Shown here in pieces: positions 47,056 to 56,947 of a DNA stretch of 64,000 nt (the first letter of the stretch is position 1; each line of letters opens with the position of its first letter). Under the pieces are notes generated by a model. It was not told the origin of the DNA. It did no database searches and saw nothing but the letters and a program-made list of their open reading frames with translations. The position numbers and the translations under genes are program-made. This stretch comes from Thozetella sp. PMI_491 (lineage: Eukaryota; Ascomycota; Sordariomycetes; Chaetosphaeriales; Chaetosphaeriaceae): the NCBI GenBank assembly GCA_021432635.1, contig MU270026.1, positions 1,081,311 through 1,145,310 of the forward strand, read 5' to 3'.

Positions 47056-47330
47056 ATTAGCCCATATTAATTGCCCGCTAGAGTCCAATCGGATGCTCTC
47101 CTAACAGAGATAGAGCACTGCGTCGAGAGAAGCCGGGAATGGGCAATCTAGACCGGGATATATAATACATGTTGGCAATCCTGTATGCAATGTAGCACCT
47201 ATTCATACTACTATCTCTGTAGTCGCACATCTAATCTCGACTGCTTCGTGAGTTTAGCTCTAGACCATTTCCTCAATCAGGACACCGTGAGAGATCTCCA
47301 AGTGCAAACCGAGAGGAATACAATAACATC

Positions 47331-48498
47331 CTAAATAAACCCCGTGCAGTTCGTCGGGACCAAGGGAGTCAGGCTGAGGACATGGAAAGAGTCATCAAAT
47401 TGAATACCCTGAGCTTCTACATAGGCCTTCTGCTCCTCCTCCGTGTTAGGGAAGTCAGTCCGGCCGGGAAGCGGCCCAGTGCCAACCGCACGTCGCATGG
47501 CGCCAGTGGAACGACGCTTAGGAGGGAGCTGCGAGAAGCCACCGTTGGCCTTGCGGTTGGTGCACTGGACGCCCAATTTGTAGATGCCGCCGTACTTGCC
47601 GTTAGCGCCCTGGTTCGACACTACAGTCTGCTGGTGAGAGAGGCGATTGAAGCCGGTCTTTCCGGTACCGGCAACACCGCCGCTCACCCAGCGATTGAAC
47701 ATGAGCAGGCCGGTTTGCTGTGCAAGGTTCTATGAAACAGTGAGAAATAGAAAGGGTATAGGAACAGAGGGGTTGTATTACCTCTTGCTGCGTATTTCTG
47801 GCATAGTCGTCAGGAACGGCGCTATCGGCGTTGTAAGCGTTGATCCACACCGGCTTCGCTGTGCACGGTTAGCAACAAGTTCATCAAAGTTCAATGCATG
47901 AAATCTACTTACTGGAGAGTTGACCATCGACAGCAAACTGCTGCGACCAATCCACCGCGTGAGTGGCCTCGTGGATATACACAGCAACATTGGTAGGTGA
48001 GCCGAACATGACAAGCATGTCGCCATACGCATAAGCACCATATTTTGTGCTCTCGCGCCCTAGCATGATAGCTTTGACAGCTTGACGCATGTGGACAGGC
48101 ACCTTTCCGAACTGTACGAGGAAAGTTTCCAGAGGGATGGCCGCATTTTCATGGCGGCACATCAGCCACTCGACCCCACACTATATTACAATCAACAATG
48201 TGGCCTTTCACTGAGGGATTTATAGAGGAATACATTCACTTACATCATCGTAGGTCACCACGTATGTCTTGAACTTCCACGGATCATAGCCCTCTGCAAT
48301 GGCTCTCTCCTTGCAGGCGTTGGCAATCCAGCCGTCCTGGAACTGAGCCACAGTATGCGAATGACCCGGGAGAACTGATGCTAGACCGCTTTTAAGAAAG
48401 TCCAGGTTGGGCCAAAGGGCGGGCTTATCAAGCAGGGCGAGAGCTGCATTAGGCAACACAAGGGTTGCCAGGCCGGCTGCTTTAACGAGCGAGGTCAT
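47331..48498 (-). CDS. Con-13-like secreted zincin (conidiation-specific protein 13 family)
   Basis: Exons 48244-48498, 47913-48180, 47782-47858 and 47331-47729 give 332 aa. The N-terminus is a signal peptide (MTSLVKAAGLATLVLPNAAL, then cleavage near ALA-LL). The body has the CGVEWLMCRHEN segment, FGKVPVHMRQAVKAI, and the zinc-protease-like motif HEATH (H155, E156, H159) followed by AVD. The segment TKPVWINAYNADSAVPDDYA fits the family, and the C-terminus is a long tail. Con-13 was found as a sporulation-induced protein of Neurospora; activity is not established. An ATG at 48618 would add 40 residues before the signal peptide, so 48498 is preferred. Confidence 0.87.
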
Positions 48499-48604
48499 GG
48501 CAGGCGTTGGAGAAGGATTGTTTGCAAAATTTAGACCCAGCGCAATGAAGCTGTGATAAGACTGTTGGTGTTGAGTTGGGAAGTTAACTGGGCTGTTGCT
48601 AGCA

Positions 48605-48610
48605 TATATA
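48605..48610 (-). promoter_or_regulatory. TATA box of Con-13-like gene
   Basis: TATATA on the minus strand 107-112 bp upstream of the ATG at 48498. Match by eye only. Confidence 0.4.
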
Positions 48611-50100
48611 GTTGACATTAACCCTAGAAAGCTATATGCAACGTCTCTTTGCCACTAGTTTACCTAGCGTATACAACAAAAGTGCAGCGTAACCTATTTA
48701 CGGACATCTTATATCAGAAGCTTGGCATGGGGAGCTGAACAACTTTTCCGCAATTTTCTTGCGAATAAGAAGCTCACTAACGGGTAGTTTCGAGCAGGAT
48801 CCGACAAACCGCGACCCACATGGGGCTTTATGGCAAGACATTCGCTTTGATCCGAAGGGCCGGGCTGCTGTTGCATAGGCCAACCCCATTCCTCCCCCCT
48901 ATTTGGAGTCGCACCAATTTAAGCGCGGGAAAAATCTACTAGAGCAGGGCCGAGTCCTACCTCTCGGCGTTCGGAAAGGATTCTACATGCGCCATTGCCT
49001 CGCACCCCTTCCCTGATAAAGTCTCCGGGGAGTTTGCAACCGCCACATTTCCAACTTTCGTATTTAAACAACTAGCCCACAAGCCACCGAAATAACCCGG
49101 TGCCTCGGCTAATGCTCGTATCGAATCTGGCGACAAGTAAACAGGACGATGAGAGCACTACATTGAAGCTTGGCGCGAGTGTCGAGTCGGATGACCACGT
49201 TGTTGCCTAGTTGCGGTTAGTTGTGATCACGGGCGAGCGGAAGTAGCTGCTGAGCTAGCAAACTACTTTAGTGATAAGGAACACCACTCCCACCGGAACT
49301 TCAAGGTAACAATTGAGGGCCGAAGGTAGGAATAAGGCAAGGTCAACCGTCTCCCGACCTTGAGTGTATAGAGTCTAATGACATGCCAAGGCCGTTGCAA
49401 CTAAGGTAGATCCTTGTTGCTCGGGTCCTAGACGATATGGCCGGATGACTCGTTACTTTGTCGACAAGTGCAAAAGCCAAGTTAATATTATTCAATACTG
49501 GGAACACCTTGGAAGCCATAAAAATCCCTCTTTACCAGCGTTCCAGGCGTTGCCGGGGAGGGGGGGGATGTTATTTACGGCTCGATCAAGATAGCTTACT
49601 AGAGGCACCCCGCAGGCTGTGATCCACTTTTTCATTGTCGCTAGTTAATCGCAGAGCCACCCAAGGATCGCGGGGTTGATCGCGTCCTTACGCGCGCCTC
49701 AGCGGGTCGAATACTGGAAGCTTGGGAGACGGGAGGACAACTTGTAGGTCCCGCTCATTTCATGCATAGCTACTGGACCAAAGCGCGAGTGGCTGCATTT
49801 GCTGTAAGAGCGGCAGTACTGCACTACAATACACGTGCCTACAGAGCAAGGTAAGCCGGATCTTGTTAGGAATCAGACTCAGCGGGCAGCCACAACTCAG
49901 GTTCACTCACGTGAGCAGGTCCACCCACAGGGTAGGTTAGCCCGAACGGGAATAAGCCTTCGCTACATGGACCTTCTATTCGCGTCAGCCAACAGTCAAG
50001 AAGGGGGCCGATCGAAAATTGCACGGTTGGGGCCGTTCGCGGTTTTAGAACACGACATGAAATTGCGAGAATAGTGGTGCGGACATCCATCCCACTGCCC

Positions 50101-50136
50101 ACCGAGTCAACAACCGAGTCAACAACTGAGTCAAGG
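50101..50136. repeat. Three 12-bp repeats with GAGTCA cores, just upstream of ATG
   Basis: ACCGAGTCAACA occurs twice and ACTGAGTCAAGG once, head to tail, ending 4 bp before the ATG at 50141. The third copy contains TGAGTCA, the consensus for Gcn4/CPC1/AP-1-type bZIP proteins. Whether the repeat works as binding sites or is just leader sequence is not shown. Confidence 0.75.
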
Positions 50137-50140
50137 CAAC

Positions 50141-52458
50141 ATGGCCGAAGAGTGCCACGGAGAGGCGACTGTGCGGAATCCACGTAACCCGGGTTCGGGA
50201 CATGAGACACCACCCTCGCGCCGCAAGGCATGCAACGAATGCAGACAGCAGAAGGTCCACTCCCATATCTATACCAAGCCTGGACACCGCTAACTCGAGC
50301 GTAGCTTCGATGTGACTTGGCCGCGGGAGACGACGACGTCCCGCGTACGTGCTCCCGCTGCCTCAAGTTTGGGCTGGTATGCAAGATCGAACCGGACTTC
50401 AAGCGGTCTCGCAAACGGAGGTATTGCCAAATAGCTGATGCAATCTCGTGTGTGCATCCTGCTGACTATGCGTCAGGCGATCTTTTGAGCTCGAGAATGA
50501 GATCAAGGAGCTGCGACGCCAGCTCAGAGACGCAAGAGATAGCGAGGCAGCTTCAACCAACGGCTTGCTAAGCAGCGAGGCGGTACCGACCACGATCAGG
50601 CACCATGTCCCATCGATCTCGGGCCAATCAGGAGATGGTCTCCGCAACTCTCAAGGCGTCCGCACTGCTCGCACAGCGTCTCTTTCTGCCGCATCGGGCC
50701 TCGGGTTGCCAATAGAATCAGTCAAGACATCCCGCCTAGCAGGATTGACAACAAAACCTATCATCGACCAGGTGCCAACGGCTACAAAAGCACACGGGAA
50801 CGTCCCTCAGCCCAGAAGCCTTGATGGTGTCGACTTGTCGGCCGACGAGATCGACGAGATCTTTTTTATGTACTGCCACCATGGTTCATGCTCCGTCTAT
50901 CCCTCCATTAGAAAATTTGACGCTGACGGAGCAGGTATTTCCGGCACTACCACCCTTGCCTGCCGTTCTTGACGCCAACATTATCTCCACACGAGTGCTA
51001 CGAGCAGTCAGAACTTCTGTTCTGGTCCATCGTCTCTGTTGCTTCAAGGCGCCACCAAAGCCGGCCGACGCTCCTCACGTGCCTCGCACAGGCTGTCACT
51101 GATCTCCTTTGGAGCACACTACGCCGAATACCGTACTCTCTCCAGGTCGTGCAGAGCCTCGTTCTTCTCTGCACGTGGCCGTTTCCTACTAGTAGCAGCA
51201 CGGCCGACCCTACATATATGTTCGTTGGAGTGATGGTACAGACGGGCACCCAGATGGGACTTCATCGAGCGCGGAATGCCCAGGATTTCAACAAGGTGCC
51301 CCTCCGACTCGAAGGCTCCGAATATGATGAGTGGGTTCGAACGTGGCAGGCATGCAGCATTGTTGCCCAAAGGTGAAAATACCTCTGCTTGATTCGGTTC
51401 CGGCGAAGGTGCTAATCGGTAGCAGCGTGAGCCTCGGGTGCGGTCTACCAACGGCTATGCAGATGCAAGACTGGACGCTCGCCGCCGCACCCCAGGCCAC
51501 CACATCCGACAGTACCGCAGTCCTCAGCATCCATCTTCGCATCGAGCAGTTTCGATACCGTCTCTCCCAAATTTTATTATCTGATGGCTCGAATCATCAT
51601 CACCGTGCCCGCGATAGGGAGAAGCAGACGACGTACAAGTTACTAAACGCGATGCTGGGTGATCTGGAGCGCGATGTTCCGAAAGAAAGTGGTAGCTATC
51701 CCATCCCCGTATCTCATCCCTGAGAGTAGCGGAAGCCATCTGACATGATAGCAGCAGTCGCGCAATTCTACCTCTCGGCCGCACGACTCAGCTTGCATTC
51801 CTTATACCTCTTTGATGACAGCACATCGGACGGCTACATAGAACGCATCATCTGCCTTTATGGGACGGCCTCCTTGTTCATCGAACAGACCTTAGAAATG
51901 GACGGCTCCGAGGGAGGATTTTTGCAATTCTGTCCCTTCTTTTGCTACCAAGTCTTCGTGTCAGCCGCCTTTGTCGTTCTCAAGCTCACCAAGAATGACT
52001 CTCTAGCCTCGTTGCTCGATGCAGCGGCGGGGGAGAGGCTCGTGAATGCGTCCATATCCGCTCTTCGGAGGATGTCTTTGGCGAACAACGACCTGCCCGC
52101 CCGTCTTAGTGACGTCATTACCTTCTTCTTCGCACTACCGAATGCTGGAACCATTGGGGGCAAGACGCTAGAAGATCTGCAGCTACGTGTGAAGAATCGG
52201 CTGAGTATGAGCATTGTGTACGATTCGCTCTGGGAGTGGCGCAACTGGTTCCGTCACGACGAACGGCGGAATGAAGAAGCCCTGGCAGATCAAGATAAGT
52301 CTTTGCCCGTCGTAAAGTTCCAGATGGTCCAGGCTAATCCTCCCCGTGTACGCTCAGAGCTTCCCTTTGAGGATACGCAATTCGAATTCACGTTTGACCA
52401 TCTTGACAACATAATCAACAGCTTGGATTTCGACAGTTTTCCATCCCCGCTGTTCTGA
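50141..52458 (+). CDS. Zn2Cys6 transcription factor with fungal-specific TF domain
   Basis: Six exons (50141-50254, 50305-50420, 50477-50869, 50935-51372, 51426-51691, 51752-52458) give 677 aa. The zinc cluster is C31, C34, C41, C54, C57, C64; the loop between the third and fourth cysteines is 12 residues, a long-loop variant. A coiled segment (FELENEIKELRRQLRDARD) follows. The PF04082 domain starts with EIDEIFFMYFRHYHPCLPFL and has SELLFWSIVSVASRR and VGVMVQTGTQMGLHRA. The first intron uses a weak GTCCAC donor but restores the cysteine spacing. It is convergent with the lyase at 52571, which it may regulate. Confidence 0.88.
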
Positions 52459-52570
52459 CGCGAGCGAGATGGATTGCAACGTAGCGCAAGCATGGCAAGT
52501 ACGGCATGTGCCGTGTGTTGGCTCTTAGCTACAAAACCTACACATCTACTTTCCGGCTACTACATACTAT

Positions 52571-53577
52571 CTACACCCTGTCATACAAACTTCCGCCCGC
52601 GGCAACGTCGAATGCGGTGGCTTCCTTGAGACCAACGACGGTGAAAAGCTTCTTGGGGGTGAAGTCAGGCTGAATTCCTGTCTTACCCGTCGTCTTGAGC
52701 CGGACGTAGGTCTCTTTGATGGCAGTATAGGCCGGCGCGATGGCGGCAAAGGGAAAGATCTCGATCCGAAAACCAAACTCCTCGGCCTGAGCTGGAGTCC
52801 ATGACGGTGTCGCTCCATTCTCCACCATGTTGAGCAGCACCGGCGTCGGCTTCATCAGCGTACAGACGCCTCGCGCCTCCTGCTCGGTCGTGATGCCCTC
52901 TAGGAAAGCGACATCGGCACCCGCGGCCGCAGCCGCCTTGAGCCTCGCGATGGCCTCATCGAAGCCATGTGTTTGCAGTGCGTCGGTTCTCGCAATGATC
53001 AGCATGTCGGAGTGGAGCTTGTCCCGCGCCAGCACCGCAGCTCGGATTCTCTGTACGAATACCTCCGTGTCGACGACCTCCTTGCCACCAAGATGGCCGC
53101 AGCGTTTCGTCTGGATCTGGTCTTCGATATGCAGGCCGGCTACACCACTGCGGGAGTACTGTTGGACAGCCCTCGCGACATTGTTCGGACCGCCGTAGCC
53201 CGTGTCCGCATCGGCGATCAAAGGGACCGTTGGATCTAGATTGGCAATCATCTCGGCGTGCTCGCGCATGTCGTTCAGCGATGCGAATGCCAGGTCGGCT
53301 TGCCCCAGCCTCGAGGCACTAGTGCCAGCTCCGGTCTGTCAAGCAAACAGTCAGGACAGGGTTCGAATCGAGGGGGTTACTAGTATGAGTCATGTAGACT
53401 TGCCATGTAAAGACCGTCAAAGCCGACCTCCAAAGCTATCCGCGCGCTGAATCCATCGTAGACGCCAGGAAGAAGGATTAGGTCATCAGTCTCCGTGAGC
53501 TGTTTCCGCAGCTTGGTTGCCGCAGAGACTACGGGGGAGCCTTGGCCGGTGGTGCCATTTCCGTTAGGGTTGCCCAT
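52571..53577 (-). CDS. Isocitrate lyase / PEP mutase superfamily lyase
   Basis: Exons 53404-53577 and 52571-53335 give 312 aa, the length of methylisocitrate/dimethylmalate-lyase-type enzymes and shorter than glyoxylate-cycle isocitrate lyase. The barrel shows LLPGVYDGFSARIALEVGFD, the metal-binding DADTGYGG (D100, D102), IEDQ, and the catalytic loop KRCGH (135-139) with C137 as the acid. RTDALQTHGFDEAIARLKAA and VAFLEGITTEQEA complete the signature. It should cleave or form a C-C bond next to a 2-oxo acid or dicarboxylate. The intron 53336-53403 has a GC donor (GCAAGT), not GT. It is divergent from an ACS permease, so a carboxylic-acid catabolic role is likely. Confidence 0.9.
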
Positions 53578-53845
53578 TTTTTGCGTAACTAGTGGAAAGA
53601 ATGACCAAGTGACTTGGGAAATACTAAATCGAGTAGCCTGTATCGTAAACCCAGTAATGCGGGTAGTGGCGGCTCTAATGCCAATTTTATACCTCCACCT
53701 CCGCCTGAAGATCTTATGTACATGCTTATTTACTACCGATATCGCACGGAAGACCTCTCAAGCGTTCCTGTTATGTCATTTTAGGTCCGTAACTTGAATC
53801 GCTCGTTCAATGCCATCCGTCCTCGTACTGTTTACTGAAGATGTC

Positions 53846-53900
53846 CGATCGGCCTTGGCTCGCCGATCGGCGAACGCCAGTTTCTCCGATCGGAGACCCC
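53846..53900. promoter_or_regulatory. Three CCGATCGG palindromes in divergent promoter
   Basis: The 8-bp palindrome CCGATCGG appears three times within about 55 bp (near 53845, 53869 and 53888). Each copy holds inverted CCG/CGG triplets, the half-sites used by dimeric Zn2Cys6 proteins. Function is inferred from position between the lyase and the permease. Confidence 0.5.
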
Positions 53901-54207
53901 CCAGTGAGCGCTAGCCCCTAAACATTTGCAACTCCCATCCTCCTCGCAAACCCCCCTAGCTGGTGCGTTCATCCTCAACGACTTGCCTGAAACTTGCTAG
54001 CATGCCATGTATCCCGGGTTACCAATTGTTAGTGGACTGAGGGTTTTTTGGGTTAGCAGTCAGTGCACCCGCATGTACTCCTAACAGTCGCCAGCACCCG
54101 TTACCACATTCGTGGGGTAAGCATACGGGTTGAATCTGGGGCCCCGGATTCAGATGTGAGCCGGTTCGGTGATTATGCAGAGTTGCGTATTGGCTTGTTG
54201 GCACAGG

Positions 54208-54213
54208 TATAAA
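54208..54213 (+). promoter_or_regulatory. TATA box of ACS permease
   Basis: TATAAA 110-115 bp upstream of the ATG at 54323. Sequence match only. Confidence 0.45.
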
Positions 54214-54322
54214 GCCGGCGGTATTCCACCGCGGTGAAGCGCGAGATGCGTTCCAATGTACGATCCGATCTAGTCCTCCGCTCACTCGCTTTATTGCCTC
54301 CTTCATCTTTGATGTTTCCAGT

Positions 54323-56037
54323 ATGAAGGCTACTGACTCTTTTAAAATGGACGACTCCTCGGAGCATCAGCATGTAGAGAAATCCGGCCCGGGCATGAAA
54401 GGTCTTCTACCTAGTGATGAAGAGATGGCAAGCCCCACATGGCGAAGTGCAGAGAAAAGACTCGTGCGGAAACTTGACATGACCCTGTTGCCAATTGTAT
54501 GGCTTCTATACATGTTCAATTATTTGGATCGTAACAATATCGCGTATGTTGACTTCTCTGCCCCTCTTCCAGCTATGATTCCTAACTCAGCGAATAAGCC
54601 AGGCAAAGTTAGACACCTTTGAGAAGGACCTAGGTCTTGTGGGAGACCAATACAACGTCGCCGTGTCTATTCTCAATGTCGGGTAAGTGGTTTAAGCCAC
54701 TGATTCGGTATGCTCTTGCTTACGCTCACTTAGGTATATGCTCGCCCAGCTGCCGTCGAATATGATCTTGACCCGGGTGCGGCCAAGTGTTTATCTACCC
54801 CTCTGCGTGATGGTTTGGTCATGCTTGTCAGCTTCAACAGCCGCCGTGAAAAGCTTCTCGGGTCTCATCGCAGTGCGGTTCTTTCTCGGAATCGTGGAGG
54901 CTCCATTCTTCCCCGGGGTAAATTCCGCTCGCCACGTTGTTCTCGTCGCCATTGGAGCGAGAAAGCGGCTGACACAATGGAAATAACAGGCCTTTTATCT
55001 CCTTTCCTGCTGGTACACGCGCAAAGAACTAGCTCTACGCACCGCCGTCCTCTACTCAGGTCTAGTGCTCGCTACAGCATTCTCCGGTCTCATCGCAGCC
55101 GGGGTATTTGCCGGCCTTGAAGGGGCTCGTGGCCTCACGGGCTGGCAGTGGCTGTTCATCATCGAAGGCGCAGGGAGCTTCTTAGCAGCTCTGATGGCCT
55201 TTGGCCTCTTGCCAGACTATATCGAGTCCAAATCCGGAGCTGGGATCTGGCTTCTAACCGAAAAGGAGCGCGAAGTAGCTACACAGCGCATGGCGCTTGA
55301 CCGAGTGTCCGTTCCACAAGCCGAACGATCAGTTCGCCAAGGCGTCCTTCTTGCCCTCAAGGATATTCGAACTTGGATATTTGTGAGCTTTAGACCCTCG
55401 CCGCTGTTAGCTGATCTCAGACTAATAACATGCCGTCCAGGTACTTCTCCTCGCATCCAACCATACTGCCTACGGGTTCAATAACTTCTTTCCCTCCATC
55501 GTTAAAGGGTTCAATCTTGGCTCAGATACTGTTACTCTTGTGCTCACTGCACCTCCGTACCTTTTTGGGGCGGCCGTCTCCTTTGCTGTTGCTGTCTCAA
55601 GCGATCGACGCGGCGAACGAGGATACCACATCTCTCTGCCGATGGCCGTGGCCGCCATTGGCTTCGCCATCAGCGTGGGCACCTTAAACGTCCCAGCACG
55701 CTACGCAGCGTCCTTCCTATACGCCAGCGGTGCCTTCGCCGCCAACGCCATGGTATACAGCTGGGCAGCTGGCGTACTGAACCAAACACCGGAAAAGCGC
55801 GCCGCGGCCACCGCCATCGTCAATCTGTTAAGCCAATTTGGCAATATCTGGAGTCCTTATTTCTTCAGGCCCGGCGACCAACCAAGATACCTGCTTGCGA
55901 TGGTGCTCATGATGGTTTTCTCAGTGATGAGTATTCTCTGCTGCATCGTGTTGAAAACTATGCTGAAGCGGGCCAACAATAGGCTCCTTACGGAGGGCCA
56001 AGTTTCTGGACAGAGAGTGACCTTATACATGCTCTAG
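54323..56037 (+). CDS. MFS permease, anion:cation symporter (Dal5/Tna1) type
   Basis: Exons 54323-54543, 54599-54682, 54734-54917, 54990-55382 and 55441-56037 give 492 aa. Signatures are RLVRKLDMTLLPIVWLLYMF, the FNYLDRNNIAQAKLDTFEKD segment, SILNVGYMLAQLPSNMIL, VEAPFFPGAFYLLSCWYTRK and LLASNHTAYGFNNFFPSIVK. The helix-4/5 loop and the late FFRPGDQPRYLLA segment match nicotinate/pantothenate-type members. It should import an organic anion with protons. An in-frame ATG at 54347 is an alternative start. It is divergent from the ICL-superfamily lyase and probably supplies its pathway. Confidence 0.9.
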
Positions 56038-56573
56038 CTTCGTTCAATGTAACACACATCGTCTTGACTCTACGGGAGGGAAAGAAAATCGGGCACGACT
56101 CGTTCTTGTGGATTGGGTATTGCGCTGGTGGACAGATTGGTTTTGGGCAAGCCGGCTGGGTGGCACCTTTGATCCTAGGCTCGTGAATCCCCTCAAAGGC
56201 TGCAGATAGTGCGTAGTGCATGGGGGATAGCTCAGAAATATGCAGTCCCATTGTATTGGCGCCATCTCCCGGAGCTGCTGCGGAGTTGAGCCCGTCCTCC
56301 GCCCCGCCGCCGTTGAGCCGCGACTGCGAACTGCTGGACGTGCGGCCCACCGTTGATATCGGCAACAATACGTCGTCCCACCCCACGCGCACACCGGCTA
56401 GCCACACCTCTATCAATGTGTATCCTAAACTCTGGGAATCTTCTTGGCCATCCCCTTTCCTCAATGCATGGACATGTCTCTGGGCTGATTGCTAGCTTCG
56501 CTGTAACGTCCTGTATCCGGATTACTGACTGCATCAGTGCTAGCTCGTACATCTTTCCTCTCGCTATCATCAA
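55988..56573 (-). other. Open minus-strand stretch, possible decayed exon
   Basis: Two overlapping minus-strand frames (55988-56464 and 56232-56573) stay open for 158 and 113 codons. One contains WLAGVRVGWDDVLLPIS and ELSPMHYALSAAFEGI, which look protein-like, but there is no family match, no good start and no exon partner. It overlaps the 3' end of the permease. It may be chance, a 3' flank artefact or a remnant. Confidence 0.2.
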
Positions 56574-56947
56574 GATGTTTGAGTATTTCCATATCTATAC
56601 CACTGTAATCTATGGTAGGAGAAGCGTTTGCCTGCCAGCTCCATGTCTGCTGTTCGTCTACTGCGAGTATTCCAATTGGCCTCGAGTCAAGTCACCAAAT
56701 GTGGTTAGACTACACGACAGAAGCCGTCCGCGAGTTATCGTCGCCCTGATAGCCCCGCTTTCTGCACTAGAACTAGAAGCCCCTCCAGCCCGATAAGGCC
56801 GTCCGGTCCTCCTCATTCCAACTGCCGATCGCCTTTGCTACTGTCTTCAAACTCGTTAATAATACAGAGCGTGTTGTATTTGAAATTTTAGCCGACACCC
56901 GGTATAAATCTGCGATCAAGGACCACCCCGAGAGGTGATTCGCGGGA
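56038..56947. other. Intergenic region upstream of ArgR-II-like regulator
   Basis: 910 bp between permease and regulator. A TATAAA at 56903-56908 lies 40-45 bp before the regulator ATG. Apart from the doubtful minus-strand stretch listed separately, nothing coding is seen. Confidence 0.4.

Larger units (their letters stand above)
48499..50140. promoter_or_regulatory. 1.6 kb divergent intergenic region, Con-13 / regulator
   Basis: No supported exon. It holds a TATA element toward Con-13 (48605-48610), a G-run near 49557-49569 and the triple 12-mer just before the regulator start (50101-50136). Both promoters should lie here. Confidence 0.45.
53578..54322. promoter_or_regulatory. Bidirectional promoter region, lyase / permease
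   Basis: 745 bp without exons, with a TATA element toward the permease. An inverted-repeat-like CCGATCGG occurs near 53843-53895 (TCCGATCGGCC, GCCGATCGGC, TCCGATCGGA): three CCGATCGG palindromes within about 55 bp, attractive as operator sites. Confidence 0.5.

Noticed and set aside
49835-50074. 79-codon frame upstream of the regulator at 50141
   Set aside because: No motif, lies in the divergent promoter and the opposite strand is equally open.
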